A stretch of 64,000 nt of DNA, taken from assembly GCA_963669155.1 (NCBI GenBank), contig OZ022587.1, positions 19,703,682-19,767,681 on the forward strand, read 5' to 3'. Positions 21,455-32,088 of this stretch are shown piece after piece. This stretch comes from Arbacia lixula (taxonomy: Eukaryota; Echinodermata; Echinoidea; Arbacioida; Arbaciidae). Numbering within the stretch: the first letter of the stretch is position 1; the number at the start of each line of letters is the position of its first letter. Below the pieces are notes generated by a model. It was not told where the DNA came from. It ran no database searches and saw nothing but the letters and a program-made list of their open reading frames with translations. Both the position numbers and the translations under genes were made by a program.

Positions 21455-23594
21455 CTACAATGCAGGTGTGACTCTGGGAGCCTTGCTTGTGTTTGTGTTG
21501 CATGCAGCTGAATCACCCTTCCTCTTGACACTGAACCTTCCACCATCCCCAGCAAGGGCTGCCCCTTGGAATGCCAATGATGATTCCGACTCCAGCAGTC
21601 CTGACGTCTCCTGTATGTCTCCTCTTCCCCTCAGAGGAACACGAGATGCTGTTTGAGTTTTGTCACTAGATTCGCCTTGGACTCTGCGGTTGGGTACATC
21701 ACTCAAGGGAAGTTGCGACTGTTCAGCAGTAGCTCTACCCATATTCTGAAGAGAAGGTATAGAGGAATCATTGGACTTTGAGGATGACTCTGGCAGTTCC
21801 ACTGTTTCACTGATCTCGGGTACCTCTGAAGATTGACCTGCTCGTGAGTTTGATGAATCTCCCTTAAACACATCCCACAAGTCGTCAAGAACAGCAGGTT
21901 CCACAATCATCACATCCCTATCGGCCACCCAGAAGGCAAGAAGTTGCTTCAGCTGTTGAAGTCGATCCTGGAAACAAGCAGGGCTTAAGTCACTTAGAAG
22001 CCTCGCAATCTGCTTGCTCACAGCAAGGCTGGATTTGTACTTCTCAGTCTTGGTAATGGCATGTCTGTGGACATCTTTCACCAAAACATGGCTCACATGG
22101 CCAACCCTCTGTTTGGAGGGGGTGTACAGCTGGTAATGTTTCTTCCAGCGCTCCGAGACTAATACACTTTCATATAAAGGCAAGGCCGTGTGATCTCTAT
22201 AGCAGAAGATATGTCTACAAGGCAATCCAACCGATGTCGAAAAATCACAGGAACATGTCAGCGTCCCATTCTCATTGCACACAGTATGAGTAACTGTCCC
22301 TTCACGTACAGTAGCTGTGACCATTGTGGTACTAGAGTTATTCAATGTTTCAGACCGATTTCCAGCGACCACTGTGCACTTGAATGAACAACATAGCTCT
22401 CTGAGAAGCTTATTAGCTGCGTAAGGTGTGCATTCTTCAGCAATGGCTTTGGATACGTGCAGCGGTTTGCAGTCTGCATGGATAATAGGAGACACAGGGC
22501 TGTGAGTCAACTCCCCCATGAGCCGTTTGTTTAGGAAGACAAGTGCATCCAGGCATTGTGCGACGGTGAAGTACGAGGTGATGACTGTTTTCAACTTCTG
22601 ACGAAATCCCTCCAGTCTGTTCGTAGTGCTGCTACCAAACTGCCGAGGAAATCTGTGAAAAGCTGGCACCCACATGTCACGGCAGTCATGCCACTCTTGG
22701 CTGAAGTACTTGAAGAACTTGCTGGTACTGGACTCCTTCAAATCGCCTGTAAGTTTGTCATACTCGGCTTCATCCCTCGTTTTAGCCATTTCCTGAAGAA
22801 TTGTCCGTACATCTTCCTTTTTGTCCTGTTCTAGGTTTCTTGTTTCTCGGTTGAATGTTCCAAGGACGTGGGATGTGTACAAATGAACATCTGCTTGGGG
22901 AAAAGTTTCCTTCAACAGTGCCACCTCTGTAAAGTCCTTATCTACCAGGAACAGCTTTGTGCTTTGCAGGTCATCACCGCCACTCTCTTTGAGAAGCTGA
23001 AAGACATGCTTGTGAGCTTCCTCGGTTTCACCTGCAATGAGAGCATGTGCACATGGTATGCTTTTCTCATTGCCATCTTCGATAAGGAAAGTATACAAGA
23101 CCATTTTGTTTCGGCTCACTTTGTGTGTAGCATCGCACAAGATGACCTCAGGGAACTTTTGAAGAGCGAGGCGCATTGACATTGTCTGCAACAGAACGAC
23201 CGAGATGTCTCCTTCTTTTGTGAAGATAGTAATGTTGCAGGTTGGGTCATCGCTGAGGATTCCGTTGATGCTATCCAGCAAAAGCTTGTGAGAGTCTCCT
23301 TGTGGATCCCGAGTCAAGGCTGGTCTAAGATTGTTGATGTCTTGTTGGGTGATAGGCTTCCCACTTATATCTTGAAGTTTCTTTTGGAAGACACATGCTG
23401 GGACCGCTCCATCCTTCTTAGATTCTGCCTGGAGCTTCTCATCTTTAGAGAGTCGTTTGTTTTCAGGATACGATTGGAAGACTTGGTACGACTTCTCGTG
23501 GTTGTGGACAAAACACCCTTCACCTATCACCAGTCTGTTTCTGACCCGATCTACACTAGCTGAGAACAACATTCGGCATCCAGTCCTGTAAGTC
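21455..23594 (-). CDS. ZSWIM3-like gene, coding exon 4 (RNase H-like and SWIM domains)
   Basis: Acceptor with the tract TTCTACTTGCCTCTGGTTCCAG; a second AG nine bases later is also in phase. 712 codons hold the RNase H-like core and SWIM finger and end at TAG 21455. Large single exons for this region are normal in the family. Confidence 0.85.
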
Positions 23595-26500
23595 CTGGAA
23601 CCAGAGGCAAGTAGAAGTAAATGAAAGAACATTTGTTTTTAAATACCATGAACACAAATACCAAAAGAAAGCTTCTAAACAGGTGTGCAACAAGAAAGGA
23701 TTGGTGCATGTACATGACATCACATGACATGCTTGCTCAAAGGCAGCACAAGATGTTCTGAAAATTATGTGTTTACAGGTTATGGGTAGACCTTACTCTG
23801 ACTGGACTTTTTTTCTTTTGACATGAGGGAGGGGGTCAAAGTGACTCGGCCATAGAAGGCCCTGTTGACACAAAATTTTGTACCAATGTTGAGGCACATG
23901 TACAGAGGACCGCTGCATCATGTTTTAAGATTAAAAAAAAAAAACCCTCTCTTGATTAAATTGTGATTCATGCAGATTAGATACCTCTGTCACATATCTA
24001 TTCATATTTCATTTTTATTTAATAATTTCTTGTTCCATTTGCAGAAAAACACAGTCAACAATATTGCATTGAAACATTCCGATGTACATTGTTTTTCATT
24101 TTACCTGATAATCAAATTTGAGTGTATTCCATTGTATTTTTGTAATGAACTTCTTTATTTTCATGATTGTTTTTATGCTTTAGCACTGTATTTTGTTAAG
24201 TTTCAAGAAAAATAGGACCATGCAAGAGGCTTTGAAGACACAACTCACAGCATTATTGAGAGTGGATCACCTCCACCCCTACAGCCCACCAAACCCTCAA
24301 GCCAACCCCCCCCCACCCCCCTCCCCAAAAACACCGCCCTTGACATGACAGATCATATTCCACATACTAAGAATGTTGCTATATGATTGGTCAAGAGTTG
24401 ATCACGTGATGAGGCGTAGGTTTTCCTATTAGATCACCTGAGAATAAAAGTTCGTTACACTGTAGGTGATAGTACTTTTTGGTTTCGCTGATCTCTTCAC
24501 TCCTCACAGTCCTAATGCGTGATTAATATTTTGAGTACGCGCGACATAAAAGTGCGTTACACTCGGACTATCAGCTCCCACTAACGCGTCCAAACGCGCG
24601 TCATAATGCGCGTCCTAATTAACGTGCATCCTAACGCGTGTTCCCCATGGCAGCGGCTCGGGGTTAGGTAGAGAAGTAAACATTACTTTTGTACGTCAAA
24701 TTGTCATTTTTTGGTATAGATGGTTGGTTTCAGATGTGGAATATAAATCAAATAATCAACTTTTGGTTTCAGGCAATGAGACGAACTATCACTTCCTCGG
24801 CGATCTGAATGTATACGCTACATCCAGATCGCCTCGGAAGTGATAGTTCATCCCATCACCTTCACCAACGTTGATTATTTGTTTACTAACCTCTGGTTAG
24901 GACGTTTCCCTGTTGAGCGGCTGTTGAAAGATCCAAAGTGCTTACACTTGAGCTTGATGAAGCTGTAGCGGAACTTCTCATCAAATAGTCTACATCCAGG
25001 CTTAATCAGCTTATTTGCTGCGACAACACTTCTTGAATTGTGGACGGTGAGTTTACAGAATTCTTGCCTTTCGTAGATTTGCACAGACTCTTGAAATTCT
25101 TCATAGCTCGTAAATTCTCTCCCTGTGAAAAGAATTCTGAAAAGCAAGCAAAGAAAAAGGAATTAAAATTGAACATTAACATACTCAAAAGCAATTTATG
25201 AATAATGAGATCAGTGTTACAATGTTTTAAACATTAAGGCATTTATGCTGTGTGTGTCATTCTGAAGTGGGAAAGTAATATTAATTTAAATAAACTGTAG
25301 CAAAATAACTTATTTTCCATTTTTTCTTTGACATTCATCCCAACTTTTTTAATGTATGTCACATTTCATTTTCCTTTGTCTTTCATTGGTATCCACATTG
25401 GAGTTAATTTCCCATCACATTGTACAGTTGGGCCAGAGATCAACGTCACAGCTGATTGCAATCTATTGCAGTCAGACTGCAGTCGATGTATGGAGCTGAT
25501 TGCATTTGATTGCAATCACTGTGCATTTGATCTCAAAGGAATTGGCATAGGGAAAGGGAACATGAAGAAAGGGAAGGAGCAGCAGTTTTAAACCGCAGAA
25601 TATTTTGTCCAGCTCAGCATGAAACACGATGCTTTAGCCTAAAAAGATTCATGTTTCATGCTGAACAAAATATACAGCGGTTTAAAACTGCGGCTCCTTC
25701 CCTTTCTTCCCTTTCCCTTTCCTTATGCCAATTCCTTTGAGCTGGAGTGTAGGAAGGTCCAATATGTATGAGTCATTATAAATTCAAGAAAGTGGCCCCC
25801 TCTCTGAAATATGAAAGAGTTTGAATCAACTCAGATACTCATACTGCAGATCATAGATTCACCGGAGTTAGACAGCTATATTTCAGACAGATAGACATCT
25901 GATATAGAGACATCCATGATCAAATATAGAGAGATTCATCAAGCATAGAAAAGCAGAGACAACAAAATACAGAGTTATCACAGAGCTTTCTAAGAGCTGA
26001 GTAGCAAATAAAATATATTGTAACCTGTAATACACTTTGAGACTGCAAGTCCTTCTGCAGCTCAGAATTTGGCAACACTATAGAACTTTACAGTTGATCC
26101 CAACATGGAACTAATGTGACACAACTCTAGGTTTACAAAGAAATTTTAGGCATACACCCAGTAGTAAGGATAGCGTGCTCCATCCTGTAAATGAACGAAA
26201 AACAAGTCAGACAAAAATCTTGGAACCAGACGGGATTTGAACCTGCAGTCTACTGCTTACCGGGCAGCGACTTAACCACGCAAGCTATTTCTAGTTCACG
26301 GGTCAAGATACGACAACATGGAAAAAAATACCCGAAAGAGTCTCATTTCATCTGACTCATTAATATTCTCTAGGTTTGTAACCAACCTGTTACTTTCCTC
26401 CTGCTCTTCTACCATCTTCACATGATGACTTTGTTCTGTGTTTCTACCAGAGCTGTTGCTGCTCCCTTGCCCATCAGTCCCTCTGTAGTCTGATTCCATG

Positions 26501-27756
26501 CTGGCTGTATCTGATGAGGAGTTGCCATCTGCTCCTTGGGGAATGTTGCATCTATGTTCCTCTACAAGCCAGCCAATTTCCTCGTTGTCCCCTGCAAATC
26601 ATTCAAAGTATGATTGTAATACACACTGATTGAAAATAAATGTATGTGACATCACAGCGTCACAACCAAGTTGCCAATTGGGAATGGAATAACCCTCTAT
26701 GACAGCCACGATTTGTTTGTAGTCTTCTTTGTGACTAATACCTTTGTCTTTGATTTTATGATTACAAAGCTTTTGCGCTTCAAAATAAGCAGAAGTGTTA
26801 GAAGAAGGGGAAGAAAAGGAAGAACTCACAAGCTATTATGTTAGACTCTGTCAATAATTAGACTATTAAAGATTGTCCGTCCCTTTTGCAAGCTTAAAAT
26901 TTGAAATCGTCTATCACGATCGTAAATTAAAGAAAGTGTGATTCAATACCATTTCTAAGAATATAGCATGTTGAAGCTTTCTGTATATGTAAAAAAATTC
27001 AACCATTAAATTTCAAACCGACTTTTTTCGTACTACGAAAAAAGTATTAGTGTTTGTTACAGCATCTATGTGGTTATTATGCGTGTGTGAAATCCTAATT
27101 TTATGAGTAACTACCAAACTTTGGAGAGGATTCCTTCCATAGAACAATTTTTTTTCATAATGCGTTTTATAATTTAATGAACAGATTATCAATAAAGCAG
27201 ATATTTCAACACAGACTGCTAAGAGCCTGAGGTAAAGACTATTAATCAGACGTTGTTTACGTGCATTATTTGAATTTTACACTATGTATCAGTTTCAAAT
27301 TGTGAATATAGAGCTTGCTAACACTTCTCTATATGTTTTGCCAATGTTTTGATGGTTTTGTGGTGATCTGAAAAACGGACTGGCTGTCTTTATAAGTGAT
27401 CACACAAATGTCTTTGAACATGTCTTCATGTGTGTGTTAAGGTGCAAGCTTGTGTGACTCGGAACTATTAATAACTTAATATTAATTAATCTCTTTTTTT
27501 GTGAATTTACAATTCAATGTTTGTTTTTGTACAGGGCCCAATTACATACATGTAAGCTCTGTTTTCATTGGGGTCTTTACAAATGATTCTGAATTCATTT
27601 GTTTGCATATGTACATGTATGTCACGTTGTTTGAATGGGAAGAATACCTTCGTTATCAGATGAAATGTCTTCTTGCTTGATGAACGGCTCAATTGCCTGG
27701 ATAACAGTGAACTGGTTTCTTTCAAGGCCTACCACTTGTTCCAGATCTTCCTCCAT
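21455..27756 (-). CDS. ZSWIM3-like protein, four-exon gene (899 aa model)
   Basis: Joined model 27756-27648, 26591-26387, 25136-24891, 23594-21455; all three introns have GT..AG borders and their phases agree. Residues 1-110 are acidic and Ser-rich with an IKQE SUMO-type motif at 26-29. About 113-215 resembles the ZSWIM3/FAR1-type N-terminal domain, including the GCFVHNHE end. About 320-520 is a MULE transposase-like RNase H fold (the ZSWIM1/3 family domain) with candidate acidic residues in CDATHK (Asp341), VDKDF (Asp405/407) and TNRLEG (Glu515). A SWIM finger CxCx9CxH lies at 634-648. The tail is Ser-rich with a basic KRKGD near the end. The longest exon has no stop, so the gene looks functional. 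ZSWIM proteins are thought to be nuclear or ubiquitin-ligase adaptors derived from transposases. I cannot tell a host gene from a low-copy domesticated transposon. Upstream noncoding exons are unknown. Confidence 0.8.
23595..24890 (-). other. Intron 3 of the ZSWIM3-like gene
   Basis: 1296 bp. Contains a C-rich run near 24307-24330, a CpG-rich patch of repeated ACGCG-type words at 24540-24660, and the perfect inverted repeat at 24783-24849 just inside the donor. Confidence 0.65.
24783..24849. repeat. Short inverted repeat beside a splice donor
   Basis: Arms GAACTATCACTTCCTCGGCGATCTG-type, 25 bp each with one mismatch, and a 17-bp loop. It sits 41 bp inside intron 3 of the ZSWIM3-like gene, so the transcript could form a strong hairpin near the 5' splice site. 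Confidence 0.75.
24891..25136 (-). CDS. ZSWIM3-like gene, coding exon 3
   Basis: Acceptor TTGCTTTTCAG, 81 codons including FTSYEEFQESVQIYERQEFC, the ZSWIM3-type N-terminal domain, ending CAGAG|GTTAGT. Two spare bases join exon 4 to give Arg. Confidence 0.75.
25532..25752. repeat. CTACAGCTCAAAGGAATTGG hairpin MITE, copy 2
   Basis: Both arms present (CTCAAAGGAATTGGCATAGG ... CTTTGAGCTGGAGTGTAG). The left-most ACTACAG is missing. Lies in intron 2 of the ZSWIM3-like gene. Confidence 0.85.
26143..26363 (-). repeat. tRNA-related repeat (SINE-like), copy 1
   Basis: Same ~220-bp unit as 37855-38081 in inverse orientation. It holds an A box-like TAGCTTGCGTGG and a B box GGTTCAAATCC with a tRNA-like arm between them, and both flanks (TTAATGAGTCAGATGAAATG and CACTACTGGGTGTATGCC) are conserved. 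Located 24 bp inside intron 2 of the ZSWIM3-like gene. Confidence 0.65.
26387..26591 (-). CDS. ZSWIM3-like gene, coding exon 2
   Basis: Acceptor GATTTGCAG, then 67 codons in phase with exon 1 (DNEEIGWLVEEH..., a Ser/Gly/Glu-rich linker), ending AACAG|GTTGGT. The donor choice is set by phase: two spare bases need an acceptor giving one, which the TTTTCAG|A acceptor of exon 3 does. A read-through alternative would run into the tRNA-related repeat at 26143-26363. Confidence 0.6.
26870..27389. repeat. TTAA-flanked MITE, copy 1
   Basis: 520 bp, about 95% similar by eye to 48601-49121. Ends AGATTGTCCGTCCCTTTTG and, inverted, AGACAGCCAGTCC. Flanked by TTAA at the left and TTAT at the right (one change). 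TTAA targets are typical of piggyBac-type transposases. An internal perfect palindrome ACTTTTTTCGTACTACGAAA lies near 27020. Located in intron 1 of the ZSWIM3-like gene. Confidence 0.75.
27648..27756 (-). CDS. ZSWIM3-like gene, coding exon 1
   Basis: Opens at ATG 27756 with MEEDLEQVVG and ends after 36 codons plus one base at a GAAG|GTATTC donor. An in-frame TAA stands two codons upstream of the ATG, which supports this start. The exon is acidic and contains FIKQED. The one spare base joins exon 2 (GG GAC) to give Gly. Confidence 0.6.
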
Positions 27757-27916
27757 GTCTATTAAAGTCCCACTCCTCTCTTGTTACAGATTGCTGTCAC
27801 TGACTTCTTTCCAGCCTTGGTGTATAAAAGTAAACAAAACATTAGTTGAACTTGAAGGAAATGTATTCTTCATCGGACACATGTGCATGTACACTCATAC
27901 TGAAAAGCCAATTATC

Positions 27917-27972
27917 TCTCTCTCTCTCTCTCTCAGAAGGATGGACAAAGGAAGAGGGGGGGGGGGGGGGGG
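27917..27972. repeat. (TC)n and poly-G tract
   Basis: Nine TC units then, after 22 bp, an interrupted run of G. Confidence 0.85.
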
Positions 27973-27973
27973 A

Positions 27974-28860
27974 CTAAAATGGTTTTGGGGATGAAAAGGG
28001 AATCAGAGAATCCATCTATAAAGTAAAATCAGTGTTGTGAGCTGGAACATAAAACTCAGATCTTGATCTTAAACTGTTGCCTTTTTTTCTGCCCAAGCAT
28101 TTTACAGCCTTTTTCAAATGTGTTATTAAAGGTTAATCTAACATTCTATTACTGTGTGGATCTCCAATCAAAACATAAAACTTACACAACTCATGTGTAG
28201 GCCCTACTCATACGCATAGCCTAGCCCCGGGACTGCTCCCGCGCAGCGGGAGCATCCTGAGGGCTCACCACCTATTTCCTTGCATGTATGGTCAGACTAT
28301 TGAGAAATCAACCCGTGCACATGAATGACTTACTCATTTCAAGTACATTTATCACATAAAAAAATGGCTAGATGTATTTAATGTATGTACCTGAGCTATA
28401 AAATTGTTTGAAAATGCTAAGCAACGTTACATATTTCCTCTTCACATATGATCATGATCTTTGTAACAAATCCGCCGAGGCTGCCATCTTGGCTGCTTCA
28501 AAAACGTATACTGTAAAGGGAACTGGCACATGCGTATAAGTTTTGCATCGCAGCTGCTGATTCTGAACCACTTTAGGTCACAAACAATTTTTTTAAAATG
28601 CAAAATGGATTAAATTCATCTTCAAACCAACCACGGAATTATTCAGGTATATATTTTACGTAAATATATGCAATAGATTTGAGATTTGAGTTACAGAATT
28701 GCTGAAACCAACAAATATAATCACTGCTAATCTCGACTTCCTTGCTTCAAAGCTCCGTGCTCCGCAGCCCGCTCACTGCGTGAGCGGGCTGGTCGCAGTA
28801 AACGCATAGCCATGATCGACCCATGTGTGGTTTAGGGGACTGGACAGCTGAATGAAACTC
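27974..28860. other. Region upstream of the ZSWIM3-like gene with two GC-rich hairpins
   Basis: No coding exon. Perfect hairpins at 28235-28253 (GCTCCCGC, loop GCA) and 28766-28790 (AGCCCGCTCA, loop CTGCG) stand out from AT-rich surroundings. The promoter of the minus-strand gene probably lies here or further right; no TATA box or initiator could be chosen. Confidence 0.45.
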
Positions 28861-28867
28861 AACAAAA

Positions 28868-28960
28868 TTAGGTTAGGGTTATGATTCAGACTAGAATACG
28901 GTTAGGGTTACCAAATTTGGGGCGACGTAGGGGAGGGTTTAGTGAGGTTATGTGATTTTA
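28868..28960. repeat. Degenerate telomere-like repeats, short block
   Basis: Several GGTTAGGGTTA words and variants. Related longer block at 30005-30295. Confidence 0.6.
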
Positions 28961-29701
28961 GAGTATGGGCTGGCCATGGCCATGGGGTCCGGAAATTTAT
29001 TTACAAAAAAAAAAAAAAAAAATGATTGCGTACCACCACTCTCAGCTATGACGGGTTTATGGCTGGTCCCAAACTACAAACCAAGTTATTAACGACTTAG
29101 ATTACACAAAAATAGGTCAAAAACACAATTTCATCTCGCTATGCCCCACTTTAAAATCAGCATCACACTCTCAGTGTCCTATTTTGCATTTACGCTCGGT
29201 GCGTGCATGCAGTGGCGGCCCCAACACAAAATTCTGACATTGCATACACCGCAGCGCCAGTGTTTTCCGCCGATAAGTAAATTGCCACCTTGTCGGCACA
29301 TAATCGAAATGAAACGGTTTGGAAGAGCATGAAGAGCATATTCACACATTACTTACGATTACAAATGACTTCTCAGGGTCAGCGCATCAGCGTAACTTTC
29401 ATGTTTTGACCTTAAAGTCTAAAGACCCCAGAAAAGACCTGCAAAATTTCCTGCATGCAGTGGTACTGGTAAGTTTACGTTTGTTTTGGATCGGAGTGAG
29501 CCGTAGCTGGCGCTTGACTAAATAGCCCTCGAGCTCTATCTGAGCTCGATGTAAAATTACCAAAAGGCACAGATCGCAGTATACTGTAGTAGACAAAATT
29601 TGCTCTCTTTTTTTTTCTTTTTCTTAAGTGTTACACAACACAATGGCTGATCCTCAAAATTGTTAATTTTAACTACGAAAACATGTGATTGATGACCCCC
29701 T

Positions 29702-29705
<4 letters not shown>

Positions 29706-29750
<45 letters not shown>
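29706..29750. repeat. (CT)n microsatellite
   Basis: About 22 pure CT units. Confidence 0.95.
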
Positions 29751-29754
<4 letters not shown>

Positions 29755-30004
29755 CGATCTCTATCTTGAAGGTTTTTTCCACTTTCTCTATAGGATATCT
29801 TTCTTATTTTCTCCCTCACAAGATCTTTTAACACTTTGTGTGCCAGAACAAAGGCTGCTCTGTGAGATTTATGTGTATTACTAGTGAAATAATCCACAGG
29901 TGGCACATGACCAGTTAATTTTGTTCTTTCACCAGTCTCCACCTCTTTTCCCATGCACGCCCATTGTCCTCGTTCATTATCTCACTAAATTATGTTATCT
30001 CCTC

Positions 30005-30295
30005 TCTCAAGGATTGGGGTAGGAATAGGAATAGGGGTAGGGGTAGATATGCGAGCCACATAAGATATGTAAACATAATGCAAGGGCTAGCTAGGGTTAA
30101 GGTTAGGGTGAAGAGATTATGCAAGCCATACTCGGATATTATGCGATGGTTATGGTTATACAGGGCTCAAGGCTAAGGTTATAAGGTAAGGGGTATAGGG
30201 TTATAGGTTAGGAACGTTAGAGTTAGGGTTATGCTTATAGGATTAAGGTTAAAGTTAGGGTCGGGTGAGGGTTAGGGCTTGACTTAGGGTAATGA
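30005..30295. repeat. Degenerate TTAGGG-type array
   Basis: Dense variants of GGTTAGGG, AGGGTTA, GGGGTAGGGGTAG and GGTTATAAGG over 290 bp. It looks like a decayed interstitial telomeric repeat or an old satellite patch. All units keep the G-rich strand as the plus strand. Confidence 0.7.
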
Positions 30296-30523
30296 TTTCG
30301 AATTTCTAGTGTCTCAATTATGACTTACATTTTTACATGTATACTGCAGAATCTTGCGCAGTTTGCCAAATGTATCAAATTTTGAGGACTTAACTGCAAT
30401 GTTGGTTGTCTATTACAAACATACACAAAGACAAACGGCTCAAAATTTATGAATGCATTCGTTCGTTCAGGTTTATTCATCAAATATGTCAGGAGACTGA
30501 CGCCTGTCTTATTTACAATGTAT

Positions 30524-30545
30524 AAACATCATCATCAACGTCATC

Positions 30546-30582
<37 letters not shown>

Positions 30583-30592
30583 CACCATCATC
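30524..30592. repeat. (CAT)n microsatellite
   Basis: CATCAT units interrupted a few times, inside the 3' region of the RTE-like relic that reads on the other strand. Confidence 0.9.
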
Positions 30593-30679
30593 ATGTGCCG
30601 TCTTCAAGTCGAAGATTGGCCGCCATGGCTTTCCATTTATATGGCGGTTTTCTGCAGCTCTCTTTGCTTCAACGTAAGA

Positions 30680-31240
30680 AGTTTCTGAATTCTATTTCTT
30701 GATGTCGTCGATCCATTTGGTTCTCCCTCTTCCTCTTGCTATCTTTCCTTCAATTGTAACTTCCAGAAGTGTATTTGCAAGTGTCCTTGCACTGCCACGA
30801 AGAACATGGCCTGCATATTAGCATCTTCCATTCTTCCATCACACGAGAGATTTCTTTCAGTTCTTGCTTTGTGAAACATCTCGATGTTTGACACTCTCTT
30901 TCCAGCTTATTCTCATAATTCTAATAAGACACCACATCTCGAATGATTGCAATCGTTTCATGACGGACTTGTTAAATTGCCAAGATTGGCATCCAAAGGC
31001 AGCCACTTAACTGAGAATAAAACTTTAATAATCTGATCGTCTTCTACTTCTTTACAATCCCAAAACTCATAGCCTTACCCAATCCTGTTTTTAACCCCTT
31101 CCTCAACCTTTCTTTCTTCTGACTTACTAGTTCTTCTGGACTTGTTCCGAGTCTTTTTCATCTGCATCTGCAAAGCTCTCTGGGGATGTTGTACTGATGC
31201 ACATTGTCTTGGTCTTATTTGCATTCAGCTCCATGCCATG
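30680..31240 (-). pseudogene. RTE-like LINE reverse transcriptase C-terminal relic
   Basis: On the minus strand, from right to left: MELNANKTKTMCIS, the block after the catalytic region of LINE reverse transcriptases; then LQSFEMWCLIRIMRISWKES; then GHVLRGSARTLANTLLEV followed by GKIARGRGRTKWIDDIK. These are the standard closing motifs of RTE/R2-like non-LTR elements. Frames shift and stops occur between blocks. The catalytic region is absent. Confidence 0.75.
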
Positions 31241-31336
31241 CAATTCATCCACCTACTCAAACTCACCCTGTCCTAAGGGTAAGGAGAGGGAGGGGTGATA
31301 TTATAGCATGGGTGATAATGGTACATGTAGTTGATA

Positions 31337-31710
31337 TGAAGAGTTTGTCTGCAAAAGGGGTTACATCCACTTTTGACCATTCTGAGAAAATCGACCTTTT
31401 TTATTCTCCCATATTGCAATATTCTTATGCAAAACTAAATTGTCATGATATACTACCCTAGAATGTGAACATAAAATGTGGTTTAAAAGAAATTTACCTG
31501 TCTGCATATTTTTTTTTTCAAAACATTACCTTTGTGGATCTAACCCCGTTTGAAAAAAGATTTTTCTTTGCCTTTTTGTGCCTTTTTTAAACGCGAATGT
31601 CAACTTTTCTTTGTTATCATCTAGAGCTACTTGGGATCTAAACATTGAGCAAAAAAAAATCAAATTTGATTAAAAAATGGATCTAACCCCTTTTGCAAAC
31701 GAACTCTTCA
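31337..31710. repeat. TGCAAAAGGGGTTA MITE, copy 1
   Basis: Inverted ends: TGAAGAGTTTGTCTGCAAAA at the left and TTTTGCAAACGAACTCTTCA at the right. The body is AT-rich. A second, more diverged copy abuts it directly. Confidence 0.8.
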
Positions 31711-32088
31711 TTTTGTTTGCAAAAGGGGGTTATCCGCTTTATAACATATAGCTTGCTTATTCTCCCATATTATAATATTCTTATTCGAAACTTAATTGTC
31801 ATGATATACTACCCTACCATGTGAACATAAAATTGGGTGTAAAAGAAAATTAGCTGTCTCCATATTTTTTAGATATTAAAAATATACGTGTGTTTGCAAA
31901 CAAACTGAAATGAATCTAATCCCTTTTGAAAAAAAAGTTACTTCTCTTTGTCATTGCCTTTTTAATGGGAATTTCAACTTTTCTTTGGTATCATCGTCTA
32001 GAGCTACTTCAAATCTATACATTAAGACAAAAAAAAAATCATTTGATGAAAAAAAAAATTGTTCTAACCTCTTGCAAATCAGCTCTTA
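31711..32088. repeat. TGCAAAAGGGGTTA MITE, copy 2
   Basis: Follows copy 1 head to tail with no spacer. Shared body blocks include ATTCTCCCATATT and TCATGATATACTACCCTA. Ends GTTTGCAAAAGGGGGTTATC and CTTGCAAATCAGCTCTTA. Confidence 0.75.
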
